NCBI GenBank assembly: GCA_902794005.1
Contig: CADBFO010000011.1
Location: forward strand, 1-51,096
DNA from: an uncultured Bacteroidia bacterium
GTDB taxonomy: Bacteria; Bacteroidota; Bacteroidia; Bacteroidales; UBA932
Direction: 5' to 3'
DNA length: 51,096 bases
Shown here: positions 43,840 to 51,096 of the stretch, one piece after another
Layout: each line of letters opens with the position of its first letter
How positions within the stretch are numbered: the stretch's first letter is position 1
The notes under the pieces: generated by a model
The model's input: only the letters and a program-made list of their open reading frames with translations
Told to the model about the DNA's origin: nothing
The model's database searches: none
Translations under genes and position numbers: made by a program

Positions 43840-44766
43840 TTAAGATGCCGGAACCGGAACAGCCAAGGCAAAACTGAACGCTGCTTCCTTGCCCAGCTCA
43901 TCGGCCACCTTCACGACGAATGACATGCTGGTTCCGGTGGAGGAAGCCTCATAGCTGAAATTCTGCATAAGGGAAGTCAGGGTGAGTTCCACGGACGTCT
44001 TTCCCTTCAGGTCCTTGGCGGCCGGAAGATTGAATGCCGACGAGGTACTCTCATTCATCAGGTCAATGACGGCCGATGATGTGCCGCTGCGCCGCTTGAT
44101 GTAGTTCAGGATTCCTTCGTCGGTGCAATTCTCAAGGGAGAAAGTAAGAGCTGCAATTTTTCCGAATGCAGTGACCTTTATCACCAACGTCTCGGAGCCG
44201 CCGCGAACCAGGCTGTACGGCAAAGAATTGTTGGAGGTAAGTTCTACCTCCGGGCCGGAAGTCCAGTTGAATCGGACATCCTTGGAAAGGGTGTTTTGGG
44301 CCTTGTCCGTCACGGAAATCCTGAAAGAGAACTTGGAGGCGTTATCCAGCGGAGAATCACTGGCCAGCTCCTCCAGCAGTTTGGTGAAATCAAGCGTGAA
44401 GGCCGTGCCGGTTTTGGGAGAGTCGCTCAAAAAGCCCATTTTGGTAAGGGCAGAGGACGCTGTAGCGTCGTTCACCAGGTCCATTACGGGCTCCTTGCCG
44501 GCCGTTCCCTTGTTGGAGGAGTTGCCAATCATCTTGTTGGCCACCCCCACCAGGGTACTGGGGATGGAAAGGGTTATCTGAAAGGATGAGACTCCCTCGG
44601 GAACCGAGAGGGCCAGCTTGGCATCCATATCCTTTACAATTTCCATTTCGGAGAAACTGTCATTGGCCTGCCAGGCGATGGAAGGCTTCTGGCTGCTATC
44701 CTGGTTATTCTTCTGGCACCCCACGAGAAGGAGTGCAGCAAGGGCGATAAGAAAATACTTTTTCAT
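43840..44766 (-). CDS. Lipoprotein of unknown function with two similar domains
   Basis: 308 residues with a lipobox (LLLVGC, Cys17). Two roughly 130-residue units follow that share a pattern: a strand-rich start, a (V/I)(I/M)DL(V/M)N(D/E)(A/S)T(A/S)S segment, a Leu-rich helix and a (F/S)F(R/V)(I/V)(S/K)V-type final strand with AQNTLSKD or ADELGKEAAFS. An internal duplication of an Ig-like or carbohydrate-binding-like fold is likely. It is Ser/Thr-rich and probably surface or periplasmic. No family is recognised. The ATG at 44766 starts the signal peptide. Confidence 0.7.
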   Translation of the reverse strand: MKKYFLIALAALLLVGCQKNNQDSSQKPSIAWQANDSFSEMEIVKDMDAKLALSVPEGVSSFQITLSIPSTLVGVANKMIGNSSNKGTAGKEPVMDLVNDATASSALTKMGFLSDSPKTGTAFTLDFTKLLEELASDSPLDNASKFSFRISVTDKAQNTLSKDVRFNWTSGPEVELTSNNSLPYSLVRGGSETLVIKVTAFGKIAALTFSLENCTDEGILNYIKRRSGTSSAVIDLMNESTSSAFNLPAAKDLKGKTSVELTLTSLMQNFSYEASSTGTSMSFVVKVADELGKEAAFSFALAVPVPAS

Positions 44767-44801
44767 AACTGTAGAATTATCTTTTCCAACTAATGGCGCG
44801 A

Positions 44802-44833
44802 CAAAGATAACAATTCTGGGACAATTCAGCAAG
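44802..44833 (-). promoter_or_regulatory. Promoter of the two-domain lipoprotein gene
   Basis: On the minus strand TATCTTTG (44809-44802) has a near-match CTTG (44833-44830) exactly 20 bases upstream. The leader to the ATG at 44766 is about 30 bases. Confidence 0.6.
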
Positions 44834-44858
44834 AATTGGAAATGTGCCCATTTATTAC

Positions 44859-44866
44859 TAATTTTG
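44859..44866 (+). promoter_or_regulatory. -7 promoter box of parE
   Basis: TAATTTTG, a perfect match, 23 bases before the ATG at 44890. It may also drive the acyltransferase and ligase genes, which follow closely. Confidence 0.55.
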
Positions 44867-44889
44867 TAAATTAGAGTAAAAGGCTACAC

Positions 44890-46800
44890 ATGGCAGAGAT
44901 TACCAATCATACTTACAACGACGACGCCATCCAGACCCTGGAATGGAACGAGCATATCCGCCGCAGGGCGGGCATGTATATCGGCCGGCTGGGGAACGGA
45001 GACCGCCAGGGAGACGGCATCTACGTGCTCCTGAAGGAAATCATCGACAACTCCATCGATGAGTTCTCCATGGGATTCGGCAAAAAGATCGATATCGTCA
45101 TCGAGGACAAGACCGTGACGGTGCGGGATTTCGGCCGCGGAATTCCGCTGAACAAGGTGGTGGACGCCACCTCCAAGCTCAACACCGGCGGCAAGTTCGA
45201 CGATACCAACTTCAAAAAAAGCGTCGGTATGAACGGTGTGGGCACCAAAGCCGTGAACGCCATGTCGGTGGATTTCTACGTTGCCTCTTACCGTGACGGC
45301 CAGTGCTCCTTCGCCCATTTCACCCGCGGCAAGCTGCTGGAAAGCGACATTGTTCCCAGCACGGAGAAAAACGGCACCTTCATCCGCTTCACCCCGGACG
45401 AGGAAATGTTCAACGACTTCTCCTTCCACATGGAGTTCGTGGAAAGCATGGTGAAGAACTATTCCTACCTCAAGAAGGGCCTCACCCTCAACCTGAACGG
45501 CACTCCGTACAAGAGCGAGAACGGCCTGCTGGACCTGGTGACCGAGAACATGAGCGAAACGCCCCTGTACCCGCTGGTCCATCTGGAAGGGGAAGATATT
45601 GAGATTGTCCTCACCCACGGCAACAGTTACGGCGAGAACATCGCCACTTTTGTCAACGGCCAGAACACCCGTGACGGCGGCACCCACCTGGCCGCCTACC
45701 GCGAGGCCATCGCCAAGACATTCAAGGATTTCTACAAGAAAGACTATAAGCCCGAAGATATCCGCCAGGGCATTGTGGGCGCCATCTCCATCCAGATCCA
45801 GGAGCCCATCTTCGAAGGCCAGACCAAAACCAAACTGGGCTCCACCTACATGTGGGAGAAGCAGGTGAAGGCCAAGGACGGCTCCACTTCCGTGGACCGC
45901 GGTCCCACCATCCGAACCTATGTGAACGACTTTGTCACCAAGAACCTCAACGATTACCTGCACATGCACATGGAAATCGTTCCGGTTATCGAGGACAAAA
46001 TCAAAGCGTCCCAGGCAGAACGCGAGGAAATTGCCGGGGTGCAGAAGAAAACCCGCGAGAGGGCCAAGAAAACGGCTGTTTACAACCGGAAACTGCGGGA
46101 CTGCCGCTATCACTTCTCGGACACCAAATTCCCCAAGGGGATGGAAGACCAGAAGGAACTCAGTTCCATCTTCATTACGGAGGGTGATTCCGCATCCGGT
46201 ACCATCACCAAAGTGCGCAACGCCAACAACCAGGCCGTGTTCAGCCTCCGCGGCAAGCCCATCAACTGCTTCAAGGAAAGCCGCAAGCGGGTGGCGGAAA
46301 ACGAAGAGCTCAACCTTCTCATCGCCGCCCTGGGCGTGGAAGAAGACCTGGACAACCTCCGTTACAACAACATCATCGTGGCCACCGATGCCGATGACGA
46401 CGGCATGCACATCCGCATGCTGGTGCTCACGTTCATCATGAAATACTATCCGGAACTCATCCGTCGCGGGCATGTCTATATCCTGCAGACACCGCTGTTC
46501 CGCGTTCATAACAAGAAAGAGCGCCGCTACTGCTACACCCAGGAAGAACGCGACAAGGCTGTGAAAGATCTCAAGACGGGGGTGGAAATCACCCGCTTCA
46601 AGGGCCTGGGAGAAATCTCGTCGGATGAGTTTGTCGATTTCATCGGCGAAAAAATGCGCCTGGATACGGTCAAACTCTCGGACGAAGAGTCCATCCAGAC
46701 CATCATGGAATTCTACATGGGCATCAACACCTATGAACGCCAGCACTTTATCATGGATAATCTCCGAAGCGAGAAGGAACTGGAAGACGTAAACATCTAA
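44890..46800 (+). CDS. parE: DNA topoisomerase IV subunit B
   Basis: A 636-residue type IIA topoisomerase ATPase subunit. GHKL motifs: EIIDNSIDEF, RDFGRGIP and SVGMNGVGTKAVNAMS; transducer region QNTRDGGTHLAAY; Toprim motifs ITEGDSASG and ATDADDDGMHI. Length and the missing GyrB-type insertions fit ParE better than GyrB. In many Bacteroidota parC follows; here it does not, and an acyltransferase gene follows after 3 bases. Confidence 0.9.
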   Translation: MAEITNHTYNDDAIQTLEWNEHIRRRAGMYIGRLGNGDRQGDGIYVLLKEIIDNSIDEFSMGFGKKIDIVIEDKTVTVRDFGRGIPLNKVVDATSKLNTGGKFDDTNFKKSVGMNGVGTKAVNAMSVDFYVASYRDGQCSFAHFTRGKLLESDIVPSTEKNGTFIRFTPDEEMFNDFSFHMEFVESMVKNYSYLKKGLTLNLNGTPYKSENGLLDLVTENMSETPLYPLVHLEGEDIEIVLTHGNSYGENIATFVNGQNTRDGGTHLAAYREAIAKTFKDFYKKDYKPEDIRQGIVGAISIQIQEPIFEGQTKTKLGSTYMWEKQVKAKDGSTSVDRGPTIRTYVNDFVTKNLNDYLHMHMEIVPVIEDKIKASQAEREEIAGVQKKTRERAKKTAVYNRKLRDCRYHFSDTKFPKGMEDQKELSSIFITEGDSASGTITKVRNANNQAVFSLRGKPINCFKESRKRVAENEELNLLIAALGVEEDLDNLRYNNIIVATDADDDGMHIRMLVLTFIMKYYPELIRRGHVYILQTPLFRVHNKKERRYCYTQEERDKAVKDLKTGVEITRFKGLGEISSDEFVDFIGEKMRLDTVKLSDEESIQTIMEFYMGINTYERQHFIMDNLRSEKELEDVNI

Positions 46801-46803
46801 AAT

Positions 46804-47385
46804 ATGGCAAAAGTCAAATCGGAAGTGGCCCCCCGCTGGGCCAAATTCTGCGGATGGCTCCTCAGGAAAATGGGCTGGGAAAGCGTAGGCGGCCCCATGA
46901 AGGAATCCAAAGCTATCGTGCTGGGTGTCCCCCACACCACCGTATGGGATTTTCTGGTATGCTACCTTTTCTATACCCAGTTTGGGAAAGTGGCCCATAT
47001 CATGATCAAGAAAGAATTCTTTTTCTGGCCCCTGGGCCCCATCCTGAGGGCCTGCGGCGCCGTTCCGGTAGAGCGCAGCTCGGCCGCAAGCATGGTCAAG
47101 AGCCTTATCCACGCCATGGAAGATGCCCCGGAATTCCACCTGGCCATCGCCCCGGAAGGGACGCGCAAGGCCACCCGGAACTGGAAGAGCGGTTATCATC
47201 TCATTGCCCGCGAAACCGGTGCCACCGTCTATCTGGGCTACTACGACTGGGGCCGCAAGCGCATCAGCGTTGGAGAGCCCTTTGAACTCACCGACGACCC
47301 CAAGGCCGACATGAAGCGCATCTACGAGCACTACCGCCCGCTCGGCCTGCAGGGACTTCACAAAGACAAATTCATCGTTCCCTAA
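46804..47385 (+). CDS. PlsC-like 1-acylglycerophosphate acyltransferase
   Basis: A 193-residue acyltransferase with the HX4D catalytic motif (PHTTVWDF, residues 43-50), IMIKKEFFFWPLGPILRACGAVPVER as substrate/acyl-binding segment and APEGTRKAT (EGTR). It has no long membrane anchor, so it is a compact member of the family. It probably acylates a lysophospholipid using the acyl donor made by the ligase encoded 12 bases downstream. Confidence 0.88.
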   Translation: MAKVKSEVAPRWAKFCGWLLRKMGWESVGGPMKESKAIVLGVPHTTVWDFLVCYLFYTQFGKVAHIMIKKEFFFWPLGPILRACGAVPVERSSAASMVKSLIHAMEDAPEFHLAIAPEGTRKATRNWKSGYHLIARETGATVYLGYYDWGRKRISVGEPFELTDDPKADMKRIYEHYRPLGLQGLHKDKFIVP

Positions 47386-47397
47386 ACCCCCACCCGT

Positions 47398-49116
47398 ATG
47401 GCAAAAAAAATCAAGAGCCCCTACAAAGCCTGGCGCAAATATCGCCATCGCGAGAATACTTGCACCACGCTCCACAAGGTATTTGACTACGCCACCACCA
47501 ACTATGCCAAAAGAATCGCCTTCCAATATGTGGACGGCGGTCAGAAATATACCTATTCCGAATTCAAGGCCAAAGTGGAACATCTCTCCCAGCGCATGTC
47601 CCGCTACGGGATCAAGCACGGAGACCGCGTGGCCATCCTGTCACAGAATATGCCCAACTGGGTGGTGGCCTTCTTTGCCGCCACCGCCTACGGCCGCATC
47701 GCAGTGCCCATGCTCCCGGACAGTTCCGAGAACGAGGTCAGCAACATCCTCTCCCATTCGGAATCCAAAGTCCTGTTCATCTCGCAACGCCTGATGGACA
47801 AACTGAGCGAGGCCTGCAAGGAAAAGCTTACCCTGGTCATCGATATCGAGACGTTCGAATTCCTCAAGAAGGACAAGAACGATTTCCGCTGCAACGGCTG
47901 GGTGAAAGACCCGCTGCCGGACGACCTTGCCACCATCATCTACACCTCTGGGACCACCGGCAAGGCCAAGGGCGTGATGCTGAGCCACCGCAATATCTGC
48001 GCAAACCTGGCCGCCTCCTTCAAAGCCCAGCCGGCCTTCAAGAAAGACCGTTTCCTGAGCATCCTGCCGGCGGCGCACGCCTACGAGATGAACGTCTCCA
48101 CCCTGTACTCGTTCTATGTGGGCGCCACCTGCTACACGCTCCAGAAGCCGGCGGCTCCGGCCATCCTGATTCCGGCCATGAAGAAAGTGAAGCCCACCAT
48201 TATCTGTTCGGTTCCCCTGATCATCGAAAAAGTGGTGAAAAACAGCGTGCTGCCCACCATCCAGAAGAGCCGCGTCCTGTCCTGGGCCGACAAGAAAATA
48301 CCCAAGATCCTGCACTGGTTCATCGGCCGGCGGATGGTTTCCACTTTTGGCGGAAAGCTCTCTTTCTTCGGCGTGGGCGGTGCCAAACTGGATCCCGCCG
48401 TGGAAAAGTTCCTCATCGAATGCCACTTCCCCTATGCAGTGGGTTACGGGCTTACGGAAACCGCACCGCTGGTATGCAACTTCATGGTAAACAAGCGTAA
48501 GCGCCTGGGCTCTATCGGCGTAGCAGCCTACAATGTGGAGGTGCGCCTGGACAATGTCAATCCCGCCAACGGCGAGGGCGAAATCGTATGCCGCGGCAAC
48601 AACGTGATGCTGGGCTATTACAAAGATCCGGAACGCACCATTCAGGTTCTGGACGACGAAGGCTGGTTCCACACCAACGATATCGCGACCGTTGACAAAG
48701 ACGGCTACTACTACATCAAAGGCCGCTTGAACAACACCATCCTGGGACCTTCGGGAGAAAACATCTATCCCGAAGAGATCGAGCAGGTCATCAACAATAT
48801 CGAAGGCGTGGAAGAATCGCTGGTGATGGAACGCGACGGCAAACTGGTGGCCCTCGTAAAGTTCCAGGACAACGCCATCGACTGGGACCAGGCCTATGAA
48901 GACAAATTCTTCGAGGAACTGGAAGCCCGCAAGAAATCCGTTCTGGAATGGGTGAACAAGACCGTGGGAAAGAATTCCAAGATTGGAGAAGTGGATGCCA
49001 TGAAGGAGCCGTTCGAGAAAACGGCCACCCAGAAAATCCGCCGCTTCAAGTACAAGGATTCCCACGGCGACGAGCCAGAGAAACCCACGGAAGAAGGACA
49101 GGAGAAAACAGACTGA
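47398..49116 (+). CDS. AMP-forming long-chain fatty acid-CoA/ACP ligase
   Basis: A 572-residue ANL-superfamily adenylating enzyme. The phosphate-binding loop is IIYTSGTTGKAKGVMLSHRN; others are GYGLTETAPLV, the hinge segment GWFHTNDIATVDKDGYYYIKGRLNN and GENIYPEEIE. The conserved lysine region is TATQKIRRFKYK. The acidic tail (SHGDEPEKPTEEGQEK) is extra. Pairing with the PlsC-like gene resembles the two halves of E. coli Aas. It faces the GDSL gene with 2 bases between stops. Confidence 0.9.
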   Translation: MAKKIKSPYKAWRKYRHRENTCTTLHKVFDYATTNYAKRIAFQYVDGGQKYTYSEFKAKVEHLSQRMSRYGIKHGDRVAILSQNMPNWVVAFFAATAYGRIAVPMLPDSSENEVSNILSHSESKVLFISQRLMDKLSEACKEKLTLVIDIETFEFLKKDKNDFRCNGWVKDPLPDDLATIIYTSGTTGKAKGVMLSHRNICANLAASFKAQPAFKKDRFLSILPAAHAYEMNVSTLYSFYVGATCYTLQKPAAPAILIPAMKKVKPTIICSVPLIIEKVVKNSVLPTIQKSRVLSWADKKIPKILHWFIGRRMVSTFGGKLSFFGVGGAKLDPAVEKFLIECHFPYAVGYGLTETAPLVCNFMVNKRKRLGSIGVAAYNVEVRLDNVNPANGEGEIVCRGNNVMLGYYKDPERTIQVLDDEGWFHTNDIATVDKDGYYYIKGRLNNTILGPSGENIYPEEIEQVINNIEGVEESLVMERDGKLVALVKFQDNAIDWDQAYEDKFFEELEARKKSVLEWVNKTVGKNSKIGEVDAMKEPFEKTATQKIRRFKYKDSHGDEPEKPTEEGQEKTD

Positions 49117-49118
49117 TT

Positions 49119-49841
49119 CTAAAGAACTTCCGCGCCCACGACTTGCTCCCATAGAGTAGCCATGCGGCGATGGCCGGCGGCGGTGGGATGAATGCCGTCC
49201 CAAATCCACCAGGTGTCGGTGGCCCCGGCGGGGAGGCTTTCGAACAATTCATCGAAGGGGACCAAGACTGCCCGGAACTCCGCTGCGAGTTCCCGCACTG
49301 CGGTCCCCATTTCTTTTATGCGGGCGGCGCGTTCAGGATAGTCTTCGCGCGTACGCATCGTGCCGACCGGAGCCAGAAACGGGGTGCACAGCACCAGTTT
49401 GCAATCGGGCAACACTTGCCGCGTATGGGCCAGCAAGGCACGAAACTCGGCCTTCCAGGCCGTGATATCCTCCGTCTGTGCGGAATCGTTGACGCCCACC
49501 AGGACGGAAAGGACATCCGGCCTGAGGGAGATGATATCGGCATCCCAGCGGGCGGCAAGGCCGGCGAGAGAGTCTCCGCTGATACCCCGGTTGTGGAATT
49601 CCATCCCGACGGACGGATAGGCCGACTGCCAGTCACTGGCCACCAGCATCATGTAACTGTGACCGTAGATATGGTTGGGATCCGTGAGGTTGCGCTTCGC
49701 GGCAGGGGTGTTGCGTCCGCCGCTGGCTCCCCACCCTCCGTCCGTGATGGAATCCCCCGCGAAGACAAAGGTCTGGGCCTTCAAAGGAGACAGGAAACAC
49801 AGGGCCGACAACAAAAGGACGAGAGAATGACGCGTGCGCAT
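49119..49841 (-). CDS. Secreted SGNH/GDSL esterase
   Basis: 240 residues with a signal peptide (LVLLLSALCFLSPLKAQ). The four SGNH blocks are present: FAGDSITDGG (Ser), HNRGISGDS (Gly), VLVGVNDSA (Asn) and WDGIHPTAAGH (Asp, His). It probably deacetylates or de-esterifies a carbohydrate or lipid in the periplasm or outside the cell; the substrate is not known. The ATG at 49841 is used; a longer frame begins within promoter sequence. Confidence 0.88.
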   Translation of the reverse strand: MRTRHSLVLLLSALCFLSPLKAQTFVFAGDSITDGGWGASGGRNTPAAKRNLTDPNHIYGHSYMMLVASDWQSAYPSVGMEFHNRGISGDSLAGLAARWDADIISLRPDVLSVLVGVNDSAQTEDITAWKAEFRALLAHTRQVLPDCKLVLCTPFLAPVGTMRTREDYPERAARIKEMGTAVRELAAEFRAVLVPFDELFESLPAGATDTWWIWDGIHPTAAGHRRMATLWEQVVGAEVL

Positions 49842-49869
49842 ATTGAAACGTGTTTTTCGGATATCTTGT

Positions 49870-49877
49870 CGAAGATA
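49870..49877 (-). promoter_or_regulatory. -7-like box of the GDSL esterase gene
   Basis: On the minus strand these bases read TATCTTCG. Leader of about 25 bases to the ATG at 49841. Confidence 0.45.
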
Positions 49878-49926
49878 CAGCAATTATTCCGGATTTGCAA
49901 CATAACAGCCCTGGCCGGATTCCAAG

Positions 49927-49963
49927 AAAAAAGGAGGGAAACCGTCACAGGGTCTCCCTCCTT
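49927..49963 (-). terminator. Intrinsic terminator of the rpsF-rpsR-rplI operon
   Basis: Reading leftward after the rplI stop: AAGGAGGGA, a partly paired loop, TCCCTCCTT, then a run of T. This is a 9-base GC-rich stem with a T tract, the most classical terminator in the window. Confidence 0.85.
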
Positions 49964-49985
49964 ATTCGCGATCCACAACCGTGGA

Positions 49986-50477
49986 TTATTCGGCAATCAC
50001 ATTGAATTTGAAGCTGCCCTTGATGGCTTTGTAAATCTTTACGGCGGCCTCGTACTCACCGAGTTCCTTCACCTCGCCGGCGAGGATGGTGATGTCCTTC
50101 TTGTCGATGTTCAGACCCTTGGCGTTCAGCGCCTCGGCGAGGTCCATGGTGGTGACGCTGCCATAGAGCTTGCCGCTCTCGGACACTTTCACCTTCAGTC
50201 CCACGGTCTGGGCATTCAGGGTAGCGGCAAGAGCCTCGGCGTCAGCGACAAGCTTGGCCTCTTTGTGGGCGCGCTGGCGGAGGGTTTCTGCATGCTGCTT
50301 TTTCACGGACTCGGTAGCGACAGTGGCGAAGCCCTGCGGTACCAGGTAGTTCATGGCATAACCGGCCTTTACTTTGACGATCTCACCGGCGTAGCCCAGG
50401 TTGTAACCGGCCTTTACTTTGACGATCTCACCGGCGTAGCCCAGGTTGGCTACATCTTTCTTGAGCAAAATTTCCAT
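49986..50477 (-). CDS. rplI: Ribosomal protein bL9 with an internal tandem duplication
   Basis: Ribosomal protein bL9 of the large subunit, 163 residues instead of about 148. The excess is exactly one extra copy of NLGYAGEIVKVKAGY: residues 11-25 and 26-40 are the same. They are followed by AMNYLVPQGFA and a normal long linker helix and C-terminal domain (VGLKVKVSESGKLYGSVT...GEYEAAVKIY). The duplicated part belongs to the N-terminal domain that contacts 23S rRNA. The frame stays open and the DNA copies are identical, so the event is recent or is an assembly artefact. It starts 8 bases after rpsR. Confidence 0.95.
   Translation of the reverse strand: MEILLKKDVANLGYAGEIVKVKAGYNLGYAGEIVKVKAGYAMNYLVPQGFATVATESVKKQHAETLRQRAHKEAKLVADAEALAATLNAQTVGLKVKVSESGKLYGSVTTMDLAEALNAKGLNIDKKDITILAGEVKELGEYEAAVKIYKAIKGSFKFNVIAE
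50359..50448 (-). repeat. Perfect 45-base tandem repeat inside rplI
   Basis: Bases 50359-50403 and 50404-50448 are identical over 45 bases with no spacer. 45 is a multiple of three, so the frame is kept. There are no synonymous differences between the copies. Confidence 0.95.
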
Positions 50478-50485
50478 AAGGCAGA

Positions 50486-50755
50486 TTATTTAAGGAGATC
50501 AGTTACATACGGGAGAAGAGCAAGGGAGCGGGCCCGCTTGATGGCCTTGGCAACCTTACGCTGGAACTTGAGCGAAGTACCGGTGATGCGGCGAGGGAGA
50601 ATCTTACCCTGCTCGTTGAGGAACTTCTTCAGGAACTCAGGATCCTTGTAATCTACATACTTGATACCGGCCTTTTTGAAACGGCAGTATTTCTTCTTGC
50701 GAACCTCTACGGTCGGGGGGTTCAGATAGCGGATTTCTTTATTTTCGTTTGCCAT
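50486..50755 (-). CDS. rpsR: Ribosomal protein bS18
   Basis: Ribosomal protein bS18 of the small subunit, 89 residues, with the conserved core [62 protein letters not shown] in recognisable order. It is preceded by a canonical AGGAGG, unlike its neighbours. In Bacteroidota ribosomes bS18 with bS6 and bS21 helps hide the anti-Shine-Dalgarno, so this signal may let bS18 control its own synthesis. Confidence 0.97.
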   Translation of the reverse strand: MANENKEIRYLNPPTVEVRKKKYCRFKKAGIKYVDYKDPEFLKKFLNEQGKILPRRITGTSLKFQRKVAKAIKRARSLALLPYVTDLLK

Positions 50756-50763
50756 AATTTTGT

Positions 50764-50769
50764 CCTCCT
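50764..50769 (-). promoter_or_regulatory. Strong Shine-Dalgarno before rpsR
   Basis: AGGAGG on the minus strand, 8 bases from the ATG at 50755, in the gap between rpsF and rpsR. Almost no other start in the window has such a site; rplI, in the same operon, has none. Strong sites upstream of bS18 and bS21 genes are a reported feature of several Bacteroidota classes. Confidence 0.85.
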
Positions 50770-50772
50770 AAA

Positions 50773-51096
50773 TTATTCAGCAGCGGGAGCTTCCTCGGCG
50801 GCGGGAGCAGCCTTGGCAGCCTTGTTGGTGCGGCGCTTTTCTGCATAGGCCACTGCGTCTTTGTCGAGAGCGACAGTGAGGAAGCGGATGATGCGCTCGT
50901 CACGGTGATACTGAGTTTCGAGGGTGGCAACGAACTGGCTGTCGGCCTTGAACTCGATCAGGTAATAAAAACCTGTGGTCTTGTGCTGGATGGGATAAGC
51001 GAGCTGACGCAGGCCCCAATCCTCCTGGTACACAACCTCACCGCCATTGTCGGTGATGAGCTTGACGTACTTGGCAACCGCTTCCTTCATCTGGGT
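50773..51096 (-). CDS. rpsF: Ribosomal protein bS6 (5' end cut by window)
   Basis: Ribosomal protein bS6, 107 residues visible; the frame runs off the window, so the usual 15-20 N-terminal residues are missing. The apparent first Met (51090) is internal. Core GEVVYQEDWGLRQLAYPIQHKTTGFYYLIEF is typical. The C-terminus is an Ala/Glu-rich tail (AAPAAEEAPAAE), common in Bacteroidota bS6. It is the first visible gene of the rpsF-rpsR-rplI operon. Confidence 0.95.
   Translation of the reverse strand, partial: TQMKEAVAKYVKLITDNGGEVVYQEDWGLRQLAYPIQHKTTGFYYLIEFKADSQFVATLETQYHRDERIIRFLTVALDKDAVAYAEKRRTNKAAKAAPAAEEAPAAE

Noticed and set aside
44884-47619. A 911-codon open frame antisense to parE and the acyltransferase
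   Set aside because: It spans two real genes on the other strand, has no domain and crosses their boundary without structure.
50359-50448. The rplI repeat as a CRISPR-like or satellite array
   Set aside because: There are only two copies, no spacer, they lie in frame in a ribosomal gene and encode normal L9 residues.

Overview
This is a chromosomal stretch of a GC-rich Bacteroidota genome, most likely an anaerobic Bacteroidales (probably an uncultured gut-type lineage; the genus cannot be fixed from this window). The reasons are: Bacteroidota-type promoters (TTTG, about 20 bases, TAnnTTTG); starts that almost never carry a Shine-Dalgarno; Bacteroidota families such as DUF3810, DUF1573, YccF, TSCPD, large M16 peptidases and a TonB-dependent receptor; a single-chain pyruvate:ferredoxin oxidoreductase; and anaerobic GlpABC. 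Genes are tightly packed: many start/stop codons overlap, and convergent pairs often meet with 0-8 bases between stops. I see no phage, insertion sequence, CRISPR array or rRNA. There is one tRNA (Arg, CCG).

Layout. 1-2.9 kb: a DUF3810 membrane metalloprotein cut by the window edge, a small frameshifted secreted-protein gene in front of it, two small secreted proteins and a holin-like membrane protein. 2.96-8.3 kb: hypB, a large Fe-S/FAD oxidoreductase, hypA, a small membrane protein and a DUF5692 membrane protein in one operon, with no hydrogenase beside it. 8.4-16.1 kb: glycerol 3-phosphate metabolism, glpA-glpB-glpC-glpT facing glpK-glpF. A lipoprotein hydrolase and an Omp85-type barrel lie upstream of glpK in the same direction. 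18.5-23.2 kb: a His-rich small protein, a TonB receptor, NamZ (DUF1343) and a convergent anmK. 23.2-28.9 kb: a short FNT-like channel, tRNA-Arg, a kinase/ABC-transporter/TIGR04076 operon, a BASS symporter and RidA. 29-33 kb: a six-gene leftward run from an aldo/keto reductase to dtd, then a structured non-coding stretch. 33-39 kb: a PuuD-like amidotransferase, fabD, gph and nifJ. 39-44.8 kb: a LysR protein reduced to its DNA-binding domain, divergent from an M16 peptidase; a small 2[4Fe-4S] ferredoxin; a DUF1573 lipoprotein; and an unknown two-domain lipoprotein. 44.9-51.1 kb: parE, a PlsC-like acyltransferase, an acyl-CoA/ACP ligase, a GDSL esterase and the rpsF-rpsR-rplI ribosomal operon.

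How the parts work together. Glycerol enters through GlpF and is phosphorylated by GlpK. G3P enters through GlpT and is oxidised by membrane-associated GlpABC. Low-potential electrons come from NifJ and can move on ferredoxins. The HypA/HypB pair suggests nickel delivery to an enzyme outside the window or to an undescribed system made with the co-transcribed oxidoreductase and DUF5692. NamZ and AnmK fit recovery of N-acetylmuramic acid. The acyltransferase and ligase resemble a split lysophospholipid re-acylation module.

The most striking oddities are a perfect 45-base tandem duplication inside rplI, which adds a second copy of 15 residues to the RNA-binding domain of L9; the hypB/hypA/DUF5692 operon; a strong Shine-Dalgarno in front of rpsR only; a 20-base perfect palindrome in the lysR/M16 divergent promoter; and a near-identical 29-base hairpin on both sides of glpABCT.
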